Source of the DNA: Corynebacterium sp.
GTDB lineage: Bacteria; Actinomycetota; Actinomycetes; Mycobacteriales; Mycobacteriaceae
DNA: 34,172 nt
Direction: 5' to 3'
NCBI RefSeq assembly: GCF_030532325.1
Contig: NZ_JAUNLS010000023.1
Span: 1 to 34,172 of the forward strand
Each line of letters begins with the position of its first letter. Positions within the stretch are counted from its first letter, which is position 1. The translations under genes and the position numbers were made by a program. The notes under the pieces are model-generated. The model searched no databases. It was not told the origin of the DNA and saw nothing but the letters and a program-made list of their open reading frames with translations. This document shows positions 26,551 through 34,094 of the stretch, in pieces.

Positions 26551-27252
26551 ATGCGCATCCCAACGTCCCTTACTGTTCCTGGCCACCGCCGCAACGTGCT
26601 CATACGCCGAGTGCTCGCTGCCGTCTTAGTCATAGCCGCCGCGCTCAGCGCTCTCACCTCAGCGCGCGATCACCCCACCGCGCTGGTGGCCGCGCGGGAA
26701 ATCCCCGCCGGCCACGAGCTGCAGGCCGAGGACATCACCACCGCCCGCGTCCCCACGGAGATGCTCCCCTCCGCGAGCCTGGGCAGCGATCCGGCCGAGG
26801 CCGTGGGCCGGGTAAGCGTGGCGGCGATAGGCAAAGGGGAAATTCTCAGCTCCTCCCGCGTGCTGAGCACGGAACTCGTGGCGGACCTGGTGGGCGGCGG
26901 CGAGTCACACATGATCCCGGTCAAACTTGCGGAGCCCGACATCCTGCCCCACCTGCATCACGGGGACACGGTCAACGTCATCGCAGGCAACGGCGAGCCA
27001 ACCATGGCCATGGGCTCCAGACCTGATGCAGAAAACCCAACTCCGCCCTCCCACACCACCATCGCCAGCGGGGCGCGTGTGGTGGCGGTGGGCGCCCCCG
27101 AGGAGGAAGCTCGGCCAGACACCGTACTGCTCGCCCTCGCAGCTGACTCAGCAGAAATTGTGGCAGCGGCCTCGCTAAGCCAACCGCTGACCGTGGTCAT
27201 CGTCGGCGACCGCGCCCATCCGCACACTGATTCCTCTCCGAGCCGGGATTAG
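26551..27252 (+). CDS. SAF-domain membrane protein (CpaB/RcpC-like)
   Basis: The protein has 233 residues. A basic N-terminus and a membrane anchor (NVLIRRVLAAVLVIAAALSAL, residues ~15-35) are followed by a SAF domain: VAAREIPAGHELQAEDIT is the classic start and GRVSVAAIGKGEILSSSRV the second half. A CpaB-like C-terminal region (MIPVKLAEPDILPHLHHGD, VNVIAG) follows. CpaB/RcpC proteins help Flp pilus secretin assembly, but no pilus genes are nearby and the family also occurs alone in corynebacteria, so the role is open. The start region shares AGTCTAATA with tag and doxX. It is the gene before mscL. Confidence 0.8.
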   Translation: MRIPTSLTVPGHRRNVLIRRVLAAVLVIAAALSALTSARDHPTALVAAREIPAGHELQAEDITTARVPTEMLPSASLGSDPAEAVGRVSVAAIGKGEILSSSRVLSTELVADLVGGGESHMIPVKLAEPDILPHLHHGDTVNVIAGNGEPTMAMGSRPDAENPTPPSHTTIASGARVVAVGAPEEEARPDTVLLALAADSAEIVAAASLSQPLTVVIVGDRAHPHTDSSPSRD

Positions 27253-27271
27253 GTCGCTTTCTTAATAACTG

Positions 27272-27300
27272 TTGAGACATCAATGAAAAACCGCTAGAGT
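27272..27300 (+). promoter_or_regulatory. Promoter upstream of mscL
   Basis: TTGAGA (27272-27277) and TAGAGT (27295-27300) are separated by exactly 17 bp, a good housekeeping promoter. Transcription would start near 27307, giving a ~120-nt leader that holds the hairpin and tandem repeats at 27331-27396. Confidence 0.6.
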
Positions 27301-27330
27301 CACCTCGATTGCAGTCCCCTGATTGCTTTC

Positions 27331-27355
27331 CGCTGAGCACACAGTGAGCTCAGCG
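27331..27355 (+). other. Stem-loop in the mscL leader
   Basis: CGCTGAG (27331-27337) can pair with CTCAGCG (27349-27355) across an 11-nt loop. The same CTCAGCG occurs again at 27381-27387, so the upstream strand has two equal partners and two mutually exclusive folds are possible. Confidence 0.5.
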
Positions 27356-27396
27356 CTCTGCATTCTCAGTGCCCTGTACTCTCAGCGCGCTGTTTT
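27349..27396 (+). repeat. Three tandem 16-bp repeats in the mscL leader
   Basis: The units are CTCAGCGCTCTGCATT (27349), CTCAGTGCCCTGTACT (27365) and CTCAGCGCGCTGTTTT (27381). They are head to tail without gaps and share CTCAGYGC, then CTG and a final T. They end 33 bp before the mscL start. Confidence 0.85.
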
Positions 27397-27429
27397 CTGT
27401 TTGTTCCCACTGAAAGGATCTACTTTCCC

Positions 27430-27912
27430 ATGCTCAAGGGATTCAAAGATTTCATTCTGCGCGGCAATGTCATCGAGCTTGCCGTAGCCGTCATTATCGG
27501 CGGCGCCTTTACCGCAATTGTCACCGCGGTGACCGATAACCTGATCCAGCCGCTCATCAACTCCTTCGGCTCCCCGGAGGTCGGCGGCCTAGCCATTCAG
27601 ATCACCGATGATCCCTCCACCAAGGTGGACTTCGGCGCTGTGATCACCGCAGCTATCAACTTCCTCATCATCGCCGCGGTGGTCTACTTCCTCATCGTCA
27701 TGCCGCTGAACAAGATCAGCGAGCACGCTAAGCGCCGCCAGAACGTTGACCCGGAGGAGCCCGCACCGACCACCGAGCAGCTGCTGGCTGAGATCCGTGA
27801 CCTCCTCGAGGCGCAGAATGCTGCCACCGCCACCGGCGCTGCCAACGCTACCGGTGCCGCTGGTGCAGCCGATTCCTCCGCGCCCACGGGCAAGCACAGC
27901 GCGCAGGACTAA
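27430..27912 (+). CDS. mscL: Large-conductance mechanosensitive channel MscL
   Basis: MscL opens under membrane tension and releases solutes during osmotic downshock. The 160-residue protein starts with the amphipathic helix MLKGFKDFILRGNVIELAVA and the pore-lining TM1 (AVAVIIGGAFTAIVTAVT), has a short outer loop with Pro/Gly, TM2 (FGAVITAAINFLIIAAVVYF) and the cytoplasmic helix (TEQLLAEIRDLLEAQ). The final ~30 residues are an Ala/Gly/Thr-rich tail longer than in E. coli MscL. AAAGGA about 11 nt upstream is the ribosome binding site. With betP it covers both directions of osmotic response in this window. Proximity to moaB-pepD-mprBA is conserved in mycobacteria. Confidence 0.96.
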   Translation: MLKGFKDFILRGNVIELAVAVIIGGAFTAIVTAVTDNLIQPLINSFGSPEVGGLAIQITDDPSTKVDFGAVITAAINFLIIAAVVYFLIVMPLNKISEHAKRRQNVDPEEPAPTTEQLLAEIRDLLEAQNAATATGAANATGAAGAADSSAPTGKHSAQD

Positions 27913-27932
27913 GGCTTAGAGCGTTCGCTCAG

Positions 27933-28157
27933 CTAGTTCTCGCCGTAGTGCGGCGGCATCTGCTCGCGGTAGAAGGCCTCGCCCGTAGGCTCTTCCGCGG
28001 AGAACTCATCGAGCTCGACGTTGCGGGAGGAGTCCTGCCCGCCCTGGGACTCTTCGGGGCCAAAGGCGGAAACAAACTCGGGGCGGTCCGCGGTGCGGTC
28101 ATAATCGGGGGCGTCGGAAATGCGCACCGCGCGGCGGCGTTTACGGGGCGTAGCCAC
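27933..28157 (-). CDS. Small conserved acidic protein of unknown function
   Basis: The product has 74 residues. A basic start (MATPRKRRRAVRISDAPDYD) is followed by an acidic, probably unstructured body and a C-terminal FYREQMPPHYGE. No membrane segment or known domain is seen. The GTG start at 28157 overlaps the moaB stop by one base (TAGTG), so the two are translationally coupled. The position and the tail motif suggest a real conserved actinobacterial gene rather than a chance frame, but the function is unknown. It converges on mscL with 20 bp between stops, in which GAGCG and CGCTC can form a small hairpin. Confidence 0.65.
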   Translation of the reverse strand: MATPRKRRRAVRISDAPDYDRTADRPEFVSAFGPEESQGGQDSSRNVELDEFSAEEPTGEAFYREQMPPHYGEN

Positions 28158-28801
28158 TAGACGCTGTACTCCTGCAGCTGGTCAATAAGGTGGTGGACCA
28201 GCGGGGTGAGCGTGGCCATGCCATCGCGCACAGCGGCGCGCGAGCCAGCCAGGTTCACCACCACTGTGGAACCGGAAATGCCGGAAATGCCGCGGGAGGT
28301 GCACGCGTCCACCGCGCCGCAGGCCTGGCCGGAGGAACGCAGGGCCTGCGCCACGCCCGGCACCATCTGATCCAGGACGCTGCGGGTAGCCTCCGGAGTC
28401 TTATCGCGCGGGCCGACGCCCGTGCCGCCAATGGTGAGCACCAAGTCCACGCCGCCGACGACGGCTGTCTCGATGGCCTGGCGGATCTTGGACTTCTTGG
28501 AGCGGACAATCACTGCCGCATCGACGGTGAACTTGGCTTCCGCCAGCAGTTCCCCCGCCAGGCGGGAGGTATCTTCAGCGTGCTCGTCCGGGTGATCGGT
28601 GACGATGACTACCAGCGCGCGGCGGGGTGCCCGCACGGTCTTCTCCCCCTCGCTGGCGAAGAGGTAGGCATCATCCGGTTCGGAGGCGTTGAGAAAAGCC
28701 GAGGAGGACTCGCTGCCCACCAATGCTGTAGACGCGGACGTGGTGGACGCTTGGGGCTCGGTGTGCTCAGCCAATGGTGCTCCTTCAAGGGCGGTCGACA
28801 T
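28157..28801 (-). CDS. moaB: MoaB/Mog-type molybdopterin-binding protein
   Basis: The protein has 214 residues. The C-terminal ~150 form a MoCF-binding domain: RRALVVIVTDHPDE, GGVDLVLTIGGTGVGPRDKTPEAT with the diagnostic GGTG and RDxT, and SRGISGISGSTVVVNLAGS. Enzymes of this type adenylylate molybdopterin before molybdenum insertion. The first ~65 residues are a Ser/Ala/Glu-rich extension not found in short MogA/MoaB proteins. ATG at 28801 is chosen; an earlier in-frame start at 28825 overlaps a hairpin. The order mprA-mprB-pepD-moaB is conserved with mycobacteria (moaB2), though no other molybdenum-cofactor biosynthesis gene is present here. Confidence 0.88.
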   Translation of the reverse strand: MSTALEGAPLAEHTEPQASTTSASTALVGSESSSAFLNASEPDDAYLFASEGEKTVRAPRRALVVIVTDHPDEHAEDTSRLAGELLAEAKFTVDAAVIVRSKKSKIRQAIETAVVGGVDLVLTIGGTGVGPRDKTPEATRSVLDQMVPGVAQALRSSGQACGAVDACTSRGISGISGSTVVVNLAGSRAAVRDGMATLTPLVHHLIDQLQEYSV

Positions 28802-28824
28802 ACGCTGCCCGATACCAGGAGCCA

Positions 28825-28841
28825 CGCGCCTCAGTGGCGCG
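28825..28841 (-). other. Hairpin between pepD and moaB
   Basis: CGCGCC and GGCGCG pair around a 5-nt loop (an alternative fold uses GCCAC/GTGGC). It lies 37 nt after the pepD stop without a U-tract and may tune read-through into moaB. Confidence 0.4.
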
Positions 28842-28877
28842 CAACACAGTATCCGGCATGCATTAGTAGGGATTAAC

Positions 28878-30353
28878 TTACTCGCTCGTCAGCGTTACCT
28901 CTACCTGACGAGTCTCCTCGCTAGTGCCGCGCTTGACCTCCAGGGTCACCTTGGCGCCAAAGTCTTGGGAGCGCGCGGCCGCGATGAGAGCATCGGCGTT
29001 CTCAATGAGGCGGTCATTGACACGGGTGACCACATCCCCGCGGCGCAAGCCCGCCTTATCGGCCGGGCCGCCCGGCTCGACCTCCACGATCTGCGCTCCG
29101 TTGCCGAGGTCACGAGCATTGACCTTGACCCCCAATGTGGGGTGCTTGGTCACGCCGTCGTTGATGAGCTGATCAGCCATGCGCTTGGCAAAGTTGGAGG
29201 GGATGGCAAAGCCCAGGCCGATGGACCCGGCCTCGCCCCCACCGGAGGACAGGGAAGCAATCATCGAGTTCATGCCGACGAGGTTTCCTTCCATATCCAC
29301 CAGCGGGCCACCGGAATTGCCGGGGTTGACGGCGGCGTCGGTTTGGATGGCGTCGATCAGCGAGCTCTCACCGCCCTCCTGGGAGGCGCGCACCGGGCGG
29401 TTCTTGGCGGAGACGATGCCGGAGGTCACCGTGGCGTTGAGACCCAGCGGGGAGCCCACGGCGACGACCTGCTGGCCCACCGCGGCGGCGTCGGAATCGC
29501 CGAATTGCAGGTGGGGCAGATCCTGCACGTCATCGATCTTGATCACGCCGACGTCCGTGTTGGGATCGGAAGCAACGAAGGTGGCGGTGTGCCGGGAGCC
29601 ATCGTTCAGCGTGACCTCCAAGCGCCCATTGCGGTCCGCACCGGCGATGACGTGGTGGTTGGTCAGAACGTAGCCGTCCGGGGAGATGATGGAGCCGGAG
29701 CCCTCGGCACCACCCGCAGGCGTCAGCGTGTAGATGGACACCACGGCGGGCAGCACCTTGGCGGCCACGGCCTCAACGGAACCGGCCTCCGGCTCCTTGC
29801 CCGTGCTGTTAGCCACCGGCGCATTGTGCAGCGCCTCGTTGACCGCGGAGGTGTCATTCTTGTTGTTCAGCCCGCCCACGGCCACGCCGGTGATGCCGCC
29901 CGCGGCGATTGCGCCCACGAGCATCATGGCCAGCGCGGTGCCCAGGCCCACGCTGCGCTTTTCCTTCTTTGGTTCCTGAGGCACGAAGGCGATGGTGGAG
30001 TCACCGTGAGGGCCAGTGGGCCCGTGCGGCCCGGTAGACCCAGCAGGCCCACTAGGCTCAGCGCCAGGCGCCGGGTACTGTTCAAAGGAGGGGCCGAAGT
30101 TACCGGGCGTCTGGGAGGTGTTTCCCTGCAGGGGCTGGCTGGGGCCGTTGTGGCCAGGACCGCTCTGGCCGGGGCCATTGGGTCCTTGCGCGAAAGGCGG
30201 GTACTGGCCGCCGCCGGCTGCCGGGAAGTGATCGGAGCGGGGCTGGTTCCATCCCCGGGAATCAGAGGGGGCGCCGAAGGAGCCGGTGCGTCCTGCGCCC
30301 TCATCCGGGTAACCCTGACCCGGATTATTCGTATTCGAGTTCCTCATGTTCAT
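28878..30353 (-). CDS. pepD: HtrA/DegP-like membrane serine protease with PDZ domain
   Basis: The 491-residue envelope-stress protease has a cytoplasmic N-terminus (~1-130) rich in Gly, Pro, Asn and Gln, then one membrane helix (TALAMMLVGAIAAGGITGVAV). The trypsin-like domain outside the cell has His in VLTNHHVIAG, Asp in NTDVGVIKI and Ser in NPGNSGGPLVD. A single PDZ domain follows (HPTLGVKVNARDL, VEPGGPADKAGLRRGDVVTRVN). This matches mycobacterial PepD (Rv0983), whose gene also lies beside mprAB and is controlled by MprA. A perfect 8-3-8 direct repeat of MprA-box form lies 66 bp upstream. ATG at 30353 and 30347 are both possible starts; neither has a clear ribosome binding site. Confidence 0.93.
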   Translation of the reverse strand: MNMRNSNTNNPGQGYPDEGAGRTGSFGAPSDSRGWNQPRSDHFPAAGGGQYPPFAQGPNGPGQSGPGHNGPSQPLQGNTSQTPGNFGPSFEQYPAPGAEPSGPAGSTGPHGPTGPHGDSTIAFVPQEPKKEKRSVGLGTALAMMLVGAIAAGGITGVAVGGLNNKNDTSAVNEALHNAPVANSTGKEPEAGSVEAVAAKVLPAVVSIYTLTPAGGAEGSGSIISPDGYVLTNHHVIAGADRNGRLEVTLNDGSRHTATFVASDPNTDVGVIKIDDVQDLPHLQFGDSDAAAVGQQVVAVGSPLGLNATVTSGIVSAKNRPVRASQEGGESSLIDAIQTDAAVNPGNSGGPLVDMEGNLVGMNSMIASLSSGGGEAGSIGLGFAIPSNFAKRMADQLINDGVTKHPTLGVKVNARDLGNGAQIVEVEPGGPADKAGLRRGDVVTRVNDRLIENADALIAAARSQDFGAKVTLEVKRGTSEETRQVEVTLTSE

Positions 30354-30418
30354 AGCGAGTAGTGTGCCTTATCCGTCTGGGGTGCGTCTGGAACCGGACT
30401 GCTAGAGCCCTAAAAGAT

Positions 30419-30437
30419 TCTGTACGTTATCTGTACG
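30419..30437 (-). promoter_or_regulatory. MprA-box-like operator: perfect 8-bp direct repeat, 3-bp spacer
   Basis: TCTGTACG TTA TCTGTACG (plus strand) is a perfect direct repeat with an 11-bp step. The 8-3-8 layout totals 19 bp, the length and design reported for the M. tuberculosis MprA box (two loosely conserved 8-bp direct repeats). It lies between mprB and pepD. Confidence 0.7.
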
Positions 30438-30487
30438 CCTTGAGCTGCGAGTGTAGTGCCTCAACCCTACTCTTGGTTGAACCAGCG

Positions 30488-32020
30488 TTACGCGAAGATG
30501 GTGCCCCTATCGGTCGGCTGACGCTCCTCGGTGTCGAGCTCGGTGTCATCGAGTCCGTCGACAAGCGCGGTGCCCTCCCCCGGGTGGCCCGGCAGGATGA
30601 CCTCCATGCGGGTGCCGCCGTCCGAGGACTCCTTAACGTGAATCTCACCGTGGTGGCGCTCAACCACCGACTTGACAATTGCCAGGCCCAGGCCCGATCC
30701 CGGCATGGACCGGGCCTCCGCGGAGCGGTAGAAACGTTCGAAGACCTTGCTGCGCTCCTCCACCGGGATGCCCGGGCCGGAGTCATCGACGCGCAGGCAG
30801 ACTTTATCCTCCCCAACCTGATGCATGGACACGCGCACCACGCCAGAGGCCGGGGACCACTTGGCAGCGTTATCCATGAGGTTGAGCGTGGCCCGACCCA
30901 GGGCGAAGGGATCGCCGTCGAGCACCCAGGGAATGAAGCGCACGCGGAATTCGACGTCCGGGCGACGGCGCCGCGCGCGGTTGAGGGAGCCCTCGAGGAC
31001 GTCGTGCAGCTCGACGGGTTCCGGCTCCTTCTCCGAGGCGTCCTCGCGAGCCAGGTCCACGAGGTCACCGATGAGCGTGGACATCTCCGCCATCTGACTC
31101 ATGACGTCGCGCTCGAGATCGCGGCGGTCCTCCTCGCTGATGCCGTAGGCGCTATCGGAGCGGTTGAGCATCATAAGCAGCTCAATGTTGGTGCGCATCG
31201 AGGTCAGCGGCGTCTTGAGTTCGTGGCCGGCATCGGCGACGAACTGCGATTGCTGGATACGCGATTCCTGCAAGGCCGCCAGCATGTTGTTGAAGGAGAC
31301 CGTCAGCTGCGCCATCTCGTCGTTGCTCACCACCTCGATGGGGCGCAGATCGTTGGTTTGGGTCACGTAGTCCGCGGCACGCTTCAGGCGCGCGATAGGC
31401 TGCATGCCCGTCCTGGAGACCACCAGGCCAGCAAAGATGGCCAGCAGGAAGCCCAGGGCGACGAGGATGGAGAGCATGGAGCCGATCGCCCCGATGAGCT
31501 CGTTGGTGCTGTCCAAGCTATTGGCCAGCACCACGGTGGCGCCCATGTCGTGGCGCTTGGCGATGATGCGCTCGCTCCCGACCGTGCGGATTGAGGTTTC
31601 TGTAAAGGCGCCGTCGCGCTGGAAATTGCCACCGACGGGGATGGCGTCGCCGTAAGCAAAACTCCACGAGGGCGGGGCCACGGCCACGCGAGTGTGCGGG
31701 TGATAGAGCTTAAACTCGGCGATCTCCTCGTCGATGTTGTCCACGAACTCCGGATCCTGGCAGCGTTCAATCAAGGTATCAGCCTTGCGCTCCAGCTTCG
31801 AGTCGACGCTAGCGGTCAGGCCGGCGGAGACAATCCAGTAGGTGGCCAGGGTCATCACCACGACAGCGACGGCCACCACCACGCCGGTAACCAAAGAAAG
31901 GCGCCACCGCAGCGACGCCCGAGAAGCCCAACTATCCCGCCGGCCATGGAAGGCGGAGACGGGAGTGAGCTCTTCGCCAGCGGAAGCCTCGGCGGGACCC
32001 GCTGGCTTCCGCAAAATCAC
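30488..32020 (-). CDS. mprB: Sensor histidine kinase MprB
   Basis: The 510-residue product has a cytoplasmic N-terminus of ~40 residues, TM1 (~41-66), an extracytoplasmic sensor of ~110 residues, TM2 (~175-201), HAMP, then HisKA with [19 protein letters not shown] (phospho-acceptor His266) and a HATPase domain with [11 protein letters not shown] (N box), DSGPGIP (G1) and [16 protein letters not shown] (G2). It should autophosphorylate in response to envelope stress and pass phosphate to MprA. The GTG start at 32020 overlaps the mprA stop in GTGA, so translation is coupled. A C-terminal acidic tail ([10 protein letters not shown]) of ~35 residues is present. The assignment comes from domain order and synteny with Rv0982. 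Confidence 0.92.
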   Translation of the reverse strand: MILRKPAGPAEASAGEELTPVSAFHGRRDSWASRASLRWRLSLVTGVVVAVAVVVMTLATYWIVSAGLTASVDSKLERKADTLIERCQDPEFVDNIDEEIAEFKLYHPHTRVAVAPPSWSFAYGDAIPVGGNFQRDGAFTETSIRTVGSERIIAKRHDMGATVVLANSLDSTNELIGAIGSMLSILVALGFLLAIFAGLVVSRTGMQPIARLKRAADYVTQTNDLRPIEVVSNDEMAQLTVSFNNMLAALQESRIQQSQFVADAGHELKTPLTSMRTNIELLMMLNRSDSAYGISEEDRRDLERDVMSQMAEMSTLIGDLVDLAREDASEKEPEPVELHDVLEGSLNRARRRRPDVEFRVRFIPWVLDGDPFALGRATLNLMDNAAKWSPASGVVRVSMHQVGEDKVCLRVDDSGPGIPVEERSKVFERFYRSAEARSMPGSGLGLAIVKSVVERHHGEIHVKESSDGGTRMEVILPGHPGEGTALVDGLDDTELDTEERQPTDRGTIFA

Positions 32021-32715
32021 GAGTTACTCTCCCTGAGGACATAGCCCACGCCACGCACGGTGTGGATGAGGCGCGACTCCCCTTCCCCTTCGGTCTTCTT
32101 GCGCAGGTAGCCGATGTAAACCTCGAGCGCGTTGCCTGAGGTGGGGAAATCGTATCCCCACACTTCCTCCAGGATGACATTGCGCGAGAGTACTTTGCGC
32201 GGGTTCTCCATGAGCAACTGCAGCAAGGAGAACTCGGTGCGTGTCAAGGAGATCTGACGGTCGCCGCGACTGACCTCGCGGGTATCGAGATCCAAGGTGA
32301 GATCCTCAAAGTGCAGGGTGGTCTCCTGCGGCTGCTTGGCGCTGTTGGCGTTGGCGGTAGCGCGCCGCACCAGGGAACGCACGCGAGCGAGCAGCTCCTC
32401 CAGCGCAAAGGGCTTGGGCAGGTAATCGTCAGCGCCGGCGTCGAGCCCCGCCACGCGGTCAGAGACGCCATCGCGGGCGGTGAGCATGAGAATCGGGTGA
32501 TCCCACCCGCCGCTGCGCAGCGTGCGGCAGACCTCTAAGCCGTCCATGTTGGGCATCATCACGTCGAGGATGAGCAGATCCGGATTCTCCTTGCTCACCA
32601 GTTCCACTGCCTCCACACCGTCGGCGGCGAGGGAGACGTCATAACCGTTAAAACGCAGGGAGCGGCGCAGAGATTCGCGTACCGCTTGCTCGTCATCCAC
32701 GACCAAAATTTTCAT
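32017..32715 (-). CDS. mprA: Response regulator MprA (OmpR/PhoB family)
   Basis: The 232-residue product has a receiver domain with acidic pocket VVDDE (Asp7, Asp8), phospho-acceptor Asp51 ([10 protein letters not shown]), Thr79 (LMLTARD) and Lys101 ([14 protein letters not shown]). The winged-helix DNA-binding domain includes [32 protein letters not shown] and [11 protein letters not shown]. It likely binds the repeat upstream of pepD. ATG at 32715 starts [12 protein letters not shown] at 32721 would add two residues. CATAAT lies 7 nt before the ATG, a near-match to the leaderless pattern. The first gene of the mprA-mprB-pepD run. Confidence 0.94.
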   Translation of the reverse strand: MKILVVDDEQAVRESLRRSLRFNGYDVSLAADGVEAVELVSKENPDLLILDVMMPNMDGLEVCRTLRSGGWDHPILMLTARDGVSDRVAGLDAGADDYLPKPFALEELLARVRSLVRRATANANSAKQPQETTLHFEDLTLDLDTREVSRGDRQISLTRTEFSLLQLLMENPRKVLSRNVILEEVWGYDFPTSGNALEVYIGYLRKKTEGEGESRLIHTVRGVGYVLRESNS

Positions 32716-32722
32716 GCTCACA

Positions 32723-32728
32723 ATTATG
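32723..32728 (-). promoter_or_regulatory. -10 element (CATAAT) for mprA
   Basis: CATAAT, one change from TATAAT, is 7 nt before the mprA ATG. No TCTGTACG-type repeat was found here, so autoregulation by the pepD-type box is not evident. Confidence 0.4.
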
Positions 32729-32870
32729 AACTAAAAGTCCCGGACACACGAAGTGACGAGGTCAACACTGCCCCCACACCACTAAATACCCGCAGCGGCA
32801 CGTCGGGGCAATCGCATGCATAAACGCAGACTATAGAGCCAGGGCAGCGGCCATGTGCCCCAAAAGCAAA

Positions 32871-32906
32871 CACCCCCGCCGACGCACTGCGGTGCGGGCG
32901 GGGGTG
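32871..32906 (-). terminator. Rho-independent terminator of the rpmE2-rpmF operon
   Basis: CACCCCCGCC pairs with GGCGGGGGTG, enclosing a second stem GCAC/GTGC. On the minus strand it is followed by TTTGCTTTTGGGG, a moderate U-tract. It lies 38 nt after the rpmF stop. Confidence 0.8.
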
Positions 32907-32944
32907 AATGAAAAGCGTTTTAAGCAAACACTCGTAGCCGAAGC

Positions 32945-33118
32945 TTAGAACTGCTCGACATCAACCAGGCCAAGCTTGGCGGCCTTGACCAGACGACGCG
33001 GGATGCGCACGGTCTGACCATCGATGGTGACCTCCTGGAGGGCGACGTTGTCAGCCTTCCACTGGGAGCGGCGGGAGTGGGTGTTCGCGCGGGACTTCTT
33101 AAACTTAGGAGTTGCCAT
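32945..33118 (-). CDS. rpmF: 50S ribosomal protein L32
   Basis: The product is 57 residues: it begins [20 protein letters not shown] and ends [17 protein letters not shown], a normal L32. It contains no cysteine, so it is the zinc-independent form lacking the two CxxC pairs of zinc-ribbon L32. GGAGGATAG just before the ATG is a strong ribosome binding site. It follows rpmE2 by 15 bp and ends at the terminator at 32871-32906. Confidence 0.95.
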   Translation of the reverse strand: MATPKFKKSRANTHSRRSQWKADNVALQEVTIDGQTVRIPRRLVKAAKLGLVDVEQF

Positions 33119-33133
33119 TTTCTTCTATCCTCC

Positions 33134-33403
33134 TTACGCGTTCTTCTTCTTGCGACGAGCCATGGCACCAAAGCGCTGGTTGAACTTCTCAACGCGGCCA
33201 GCGGTATCCATAACGCGCTGTGCACCAGTCCAGAACGGGTGGGACTCAGCGGTCACGTCAACGACGATCAGCGGGTACTCGTTGCCATCTTCCCACTCGA
33301 CGGTGCGGTCGGAGGTGGCGGTGGACTTCGTCAGGAACTGGAAGCCAGTGCCAGCGTCCTTGAAGACCACCGGGTGGTAATCCGGGTGGATGTCCTTCTT
33401 CAT
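33134..33403 (-). CDS. rpmE2: 50S ribosomal protein L31 type B
   Basis: The product has 89 residues: [20 protein letters not shown] at the start, [20 protein letters not shown] in the middle and a basic end [13 protein letters not shown]. It has no CxxC motif, so it is the zinc-free type B form that in many bacteria replaces zinc-bearing L31 when zinc is short. GAGGGA lies 8 nt before the ATG. It is the first gene of rpmE2-rpmF and is divergent from rpmB-rpmG. No clear Zur-like box was found on its side of the gap. Confidence 0.95.
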   Translation of the reverse strand: MKKDIHPDYHPVVFKDAGTGFQFLTKSTATSDRTVEWEDGNEYPLIVVDVTAESHPFWTGAQRVMDTAGRVEKFNQRFGAMARRKKKNA

Positions 33404-33854
33404 ATGCAGATTCCCTCAGGGTTGAAACTACGGGTCGGTTCCCGCGGCGTCACAGCGAGCTGTGCGGCAAGGATCGTGCCCGAGTTGGGTATCGAAACTT
33501 ACAGAGTGTGCGACAAACGTCGACAACCTTGCTCATAGTACAGTTAAGGCAGCGAAAAACCTAAATGCCGCCAGGGACCCCGCCGCGGGGGCCGTCGGCA
33601 AGCATGCAGCAACCATGCGCCGAGGATTCACAGCACGGAGTACACCGCGCGCCAGCAGAGGCGATTAGGTAAATGGCCAGTGGGGGATGTAAGATTTCCC
33701 CTTGCTGTTGTCAAAGTAATCGTTTTACGCCCCGTCAACTGGTGTTTAACGGAACATGCCACCTGCTCATCCTCACTTTCAGAGCACCGCGCCTCACCGC
33801 GGTAAGGCACTCCGTTAGTCGCCACGATGTGGGCGGCTAGGAGAAAGAAGACCC
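33404..33854. other. 451-bp divergent regulatory region between rpmE2 and rpmB
   Basis: No convincing gene is seen; short open frames here lack ribosome binding sites and coding character. It holds a possible rpmE2 -10 on the minus strand (TACTAT near 33535), a GC-rich hairpin (CCCCG/CGGGG near 33580-33595), a plus-strand TAAGAT (33690-33695) that may be the rpmB -10, and a Zur-like site at 33711-33729. Both genes would have leaders of 100 nt or more, unlike the many leaderless genes in this window. Confidence 0.55.
33711..33729 (-). promoter_or_regulatory. Candidate Zur box upstream of rpmB
   Basis: The minus-strand sequence GTAAAACGATTAC is an imperfect palindrome (GTAA...TTAC) and contains AAACGATTAC, which differs by one base from AAATGATTAC in the aztD promoter. 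It lies about 15 bp downstream of TAAGAT (33690-33695), a repressor position. Confidence 0.5.
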
Positions 33855-34091
33855 ATGTCGGCTATTTGCCAGGTAACGGGCCGCAAGCCGCAATTCGGCA
33901 AGCAGGTCTCGCACTCGCACCGCCGCACTTCGCGCCGTTGGAACCCCAACGTGCAGCGTCGTCGCTACTACCTGCCCTCCGAGGGCCGTACCATCACCCT
34001 GACTGTTTCCACCAAGGGCATGAAGATCATCGACCGTGACGGCATCGAGTCCGTCGTGGCCAAGATTCGCGCACGTGGGGAGAAGATTTAA
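33855..34091 (+). CDS. rpmB: 50S ribosomal protein L28, zinc-independent form
   Basis: The 78-residue product begins [20 protein letters not shown] and continues [20 protein letters not shown], a standard L28. Only one cysteine is present, so the CxxC pairs of zinc-ribbon L28 are missing. TAGGAGA about 11 nt upstream is the ribosome binding site. rpmG follows after 3 bp. In actinobacteria zinc-free L28, L33, S14 and S18 form a Zur-repressed operon, and the Zur-like site upstream fits that. Confidence 0.95.
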   Translation: MSAICQVTGRKPQFGKQVSHSHRRTSRRWNPNVQRRRYYLPSEGRTITLTVSTKGMKIIDRDGIESVVAKIRARGEKI

Positions 34092-34094
34092 CAG

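Noticed and set aside
28689-31594. Two long plus-strand open frames antisense to pepD and mprB
   Set aside because: They mirror well-supported minus-strand genes with full catalytic motifs; their translations are low-complexity Gly/His/Arg/Val sequence typical of antisense frames in GC-rich DNA.
33404-33854. Short open frames in the rpmE2-rpmB gap
   Set aside because: They lack ribosome binding sites and recognisable sequence, and the region reads as divergent regulatory DNA.
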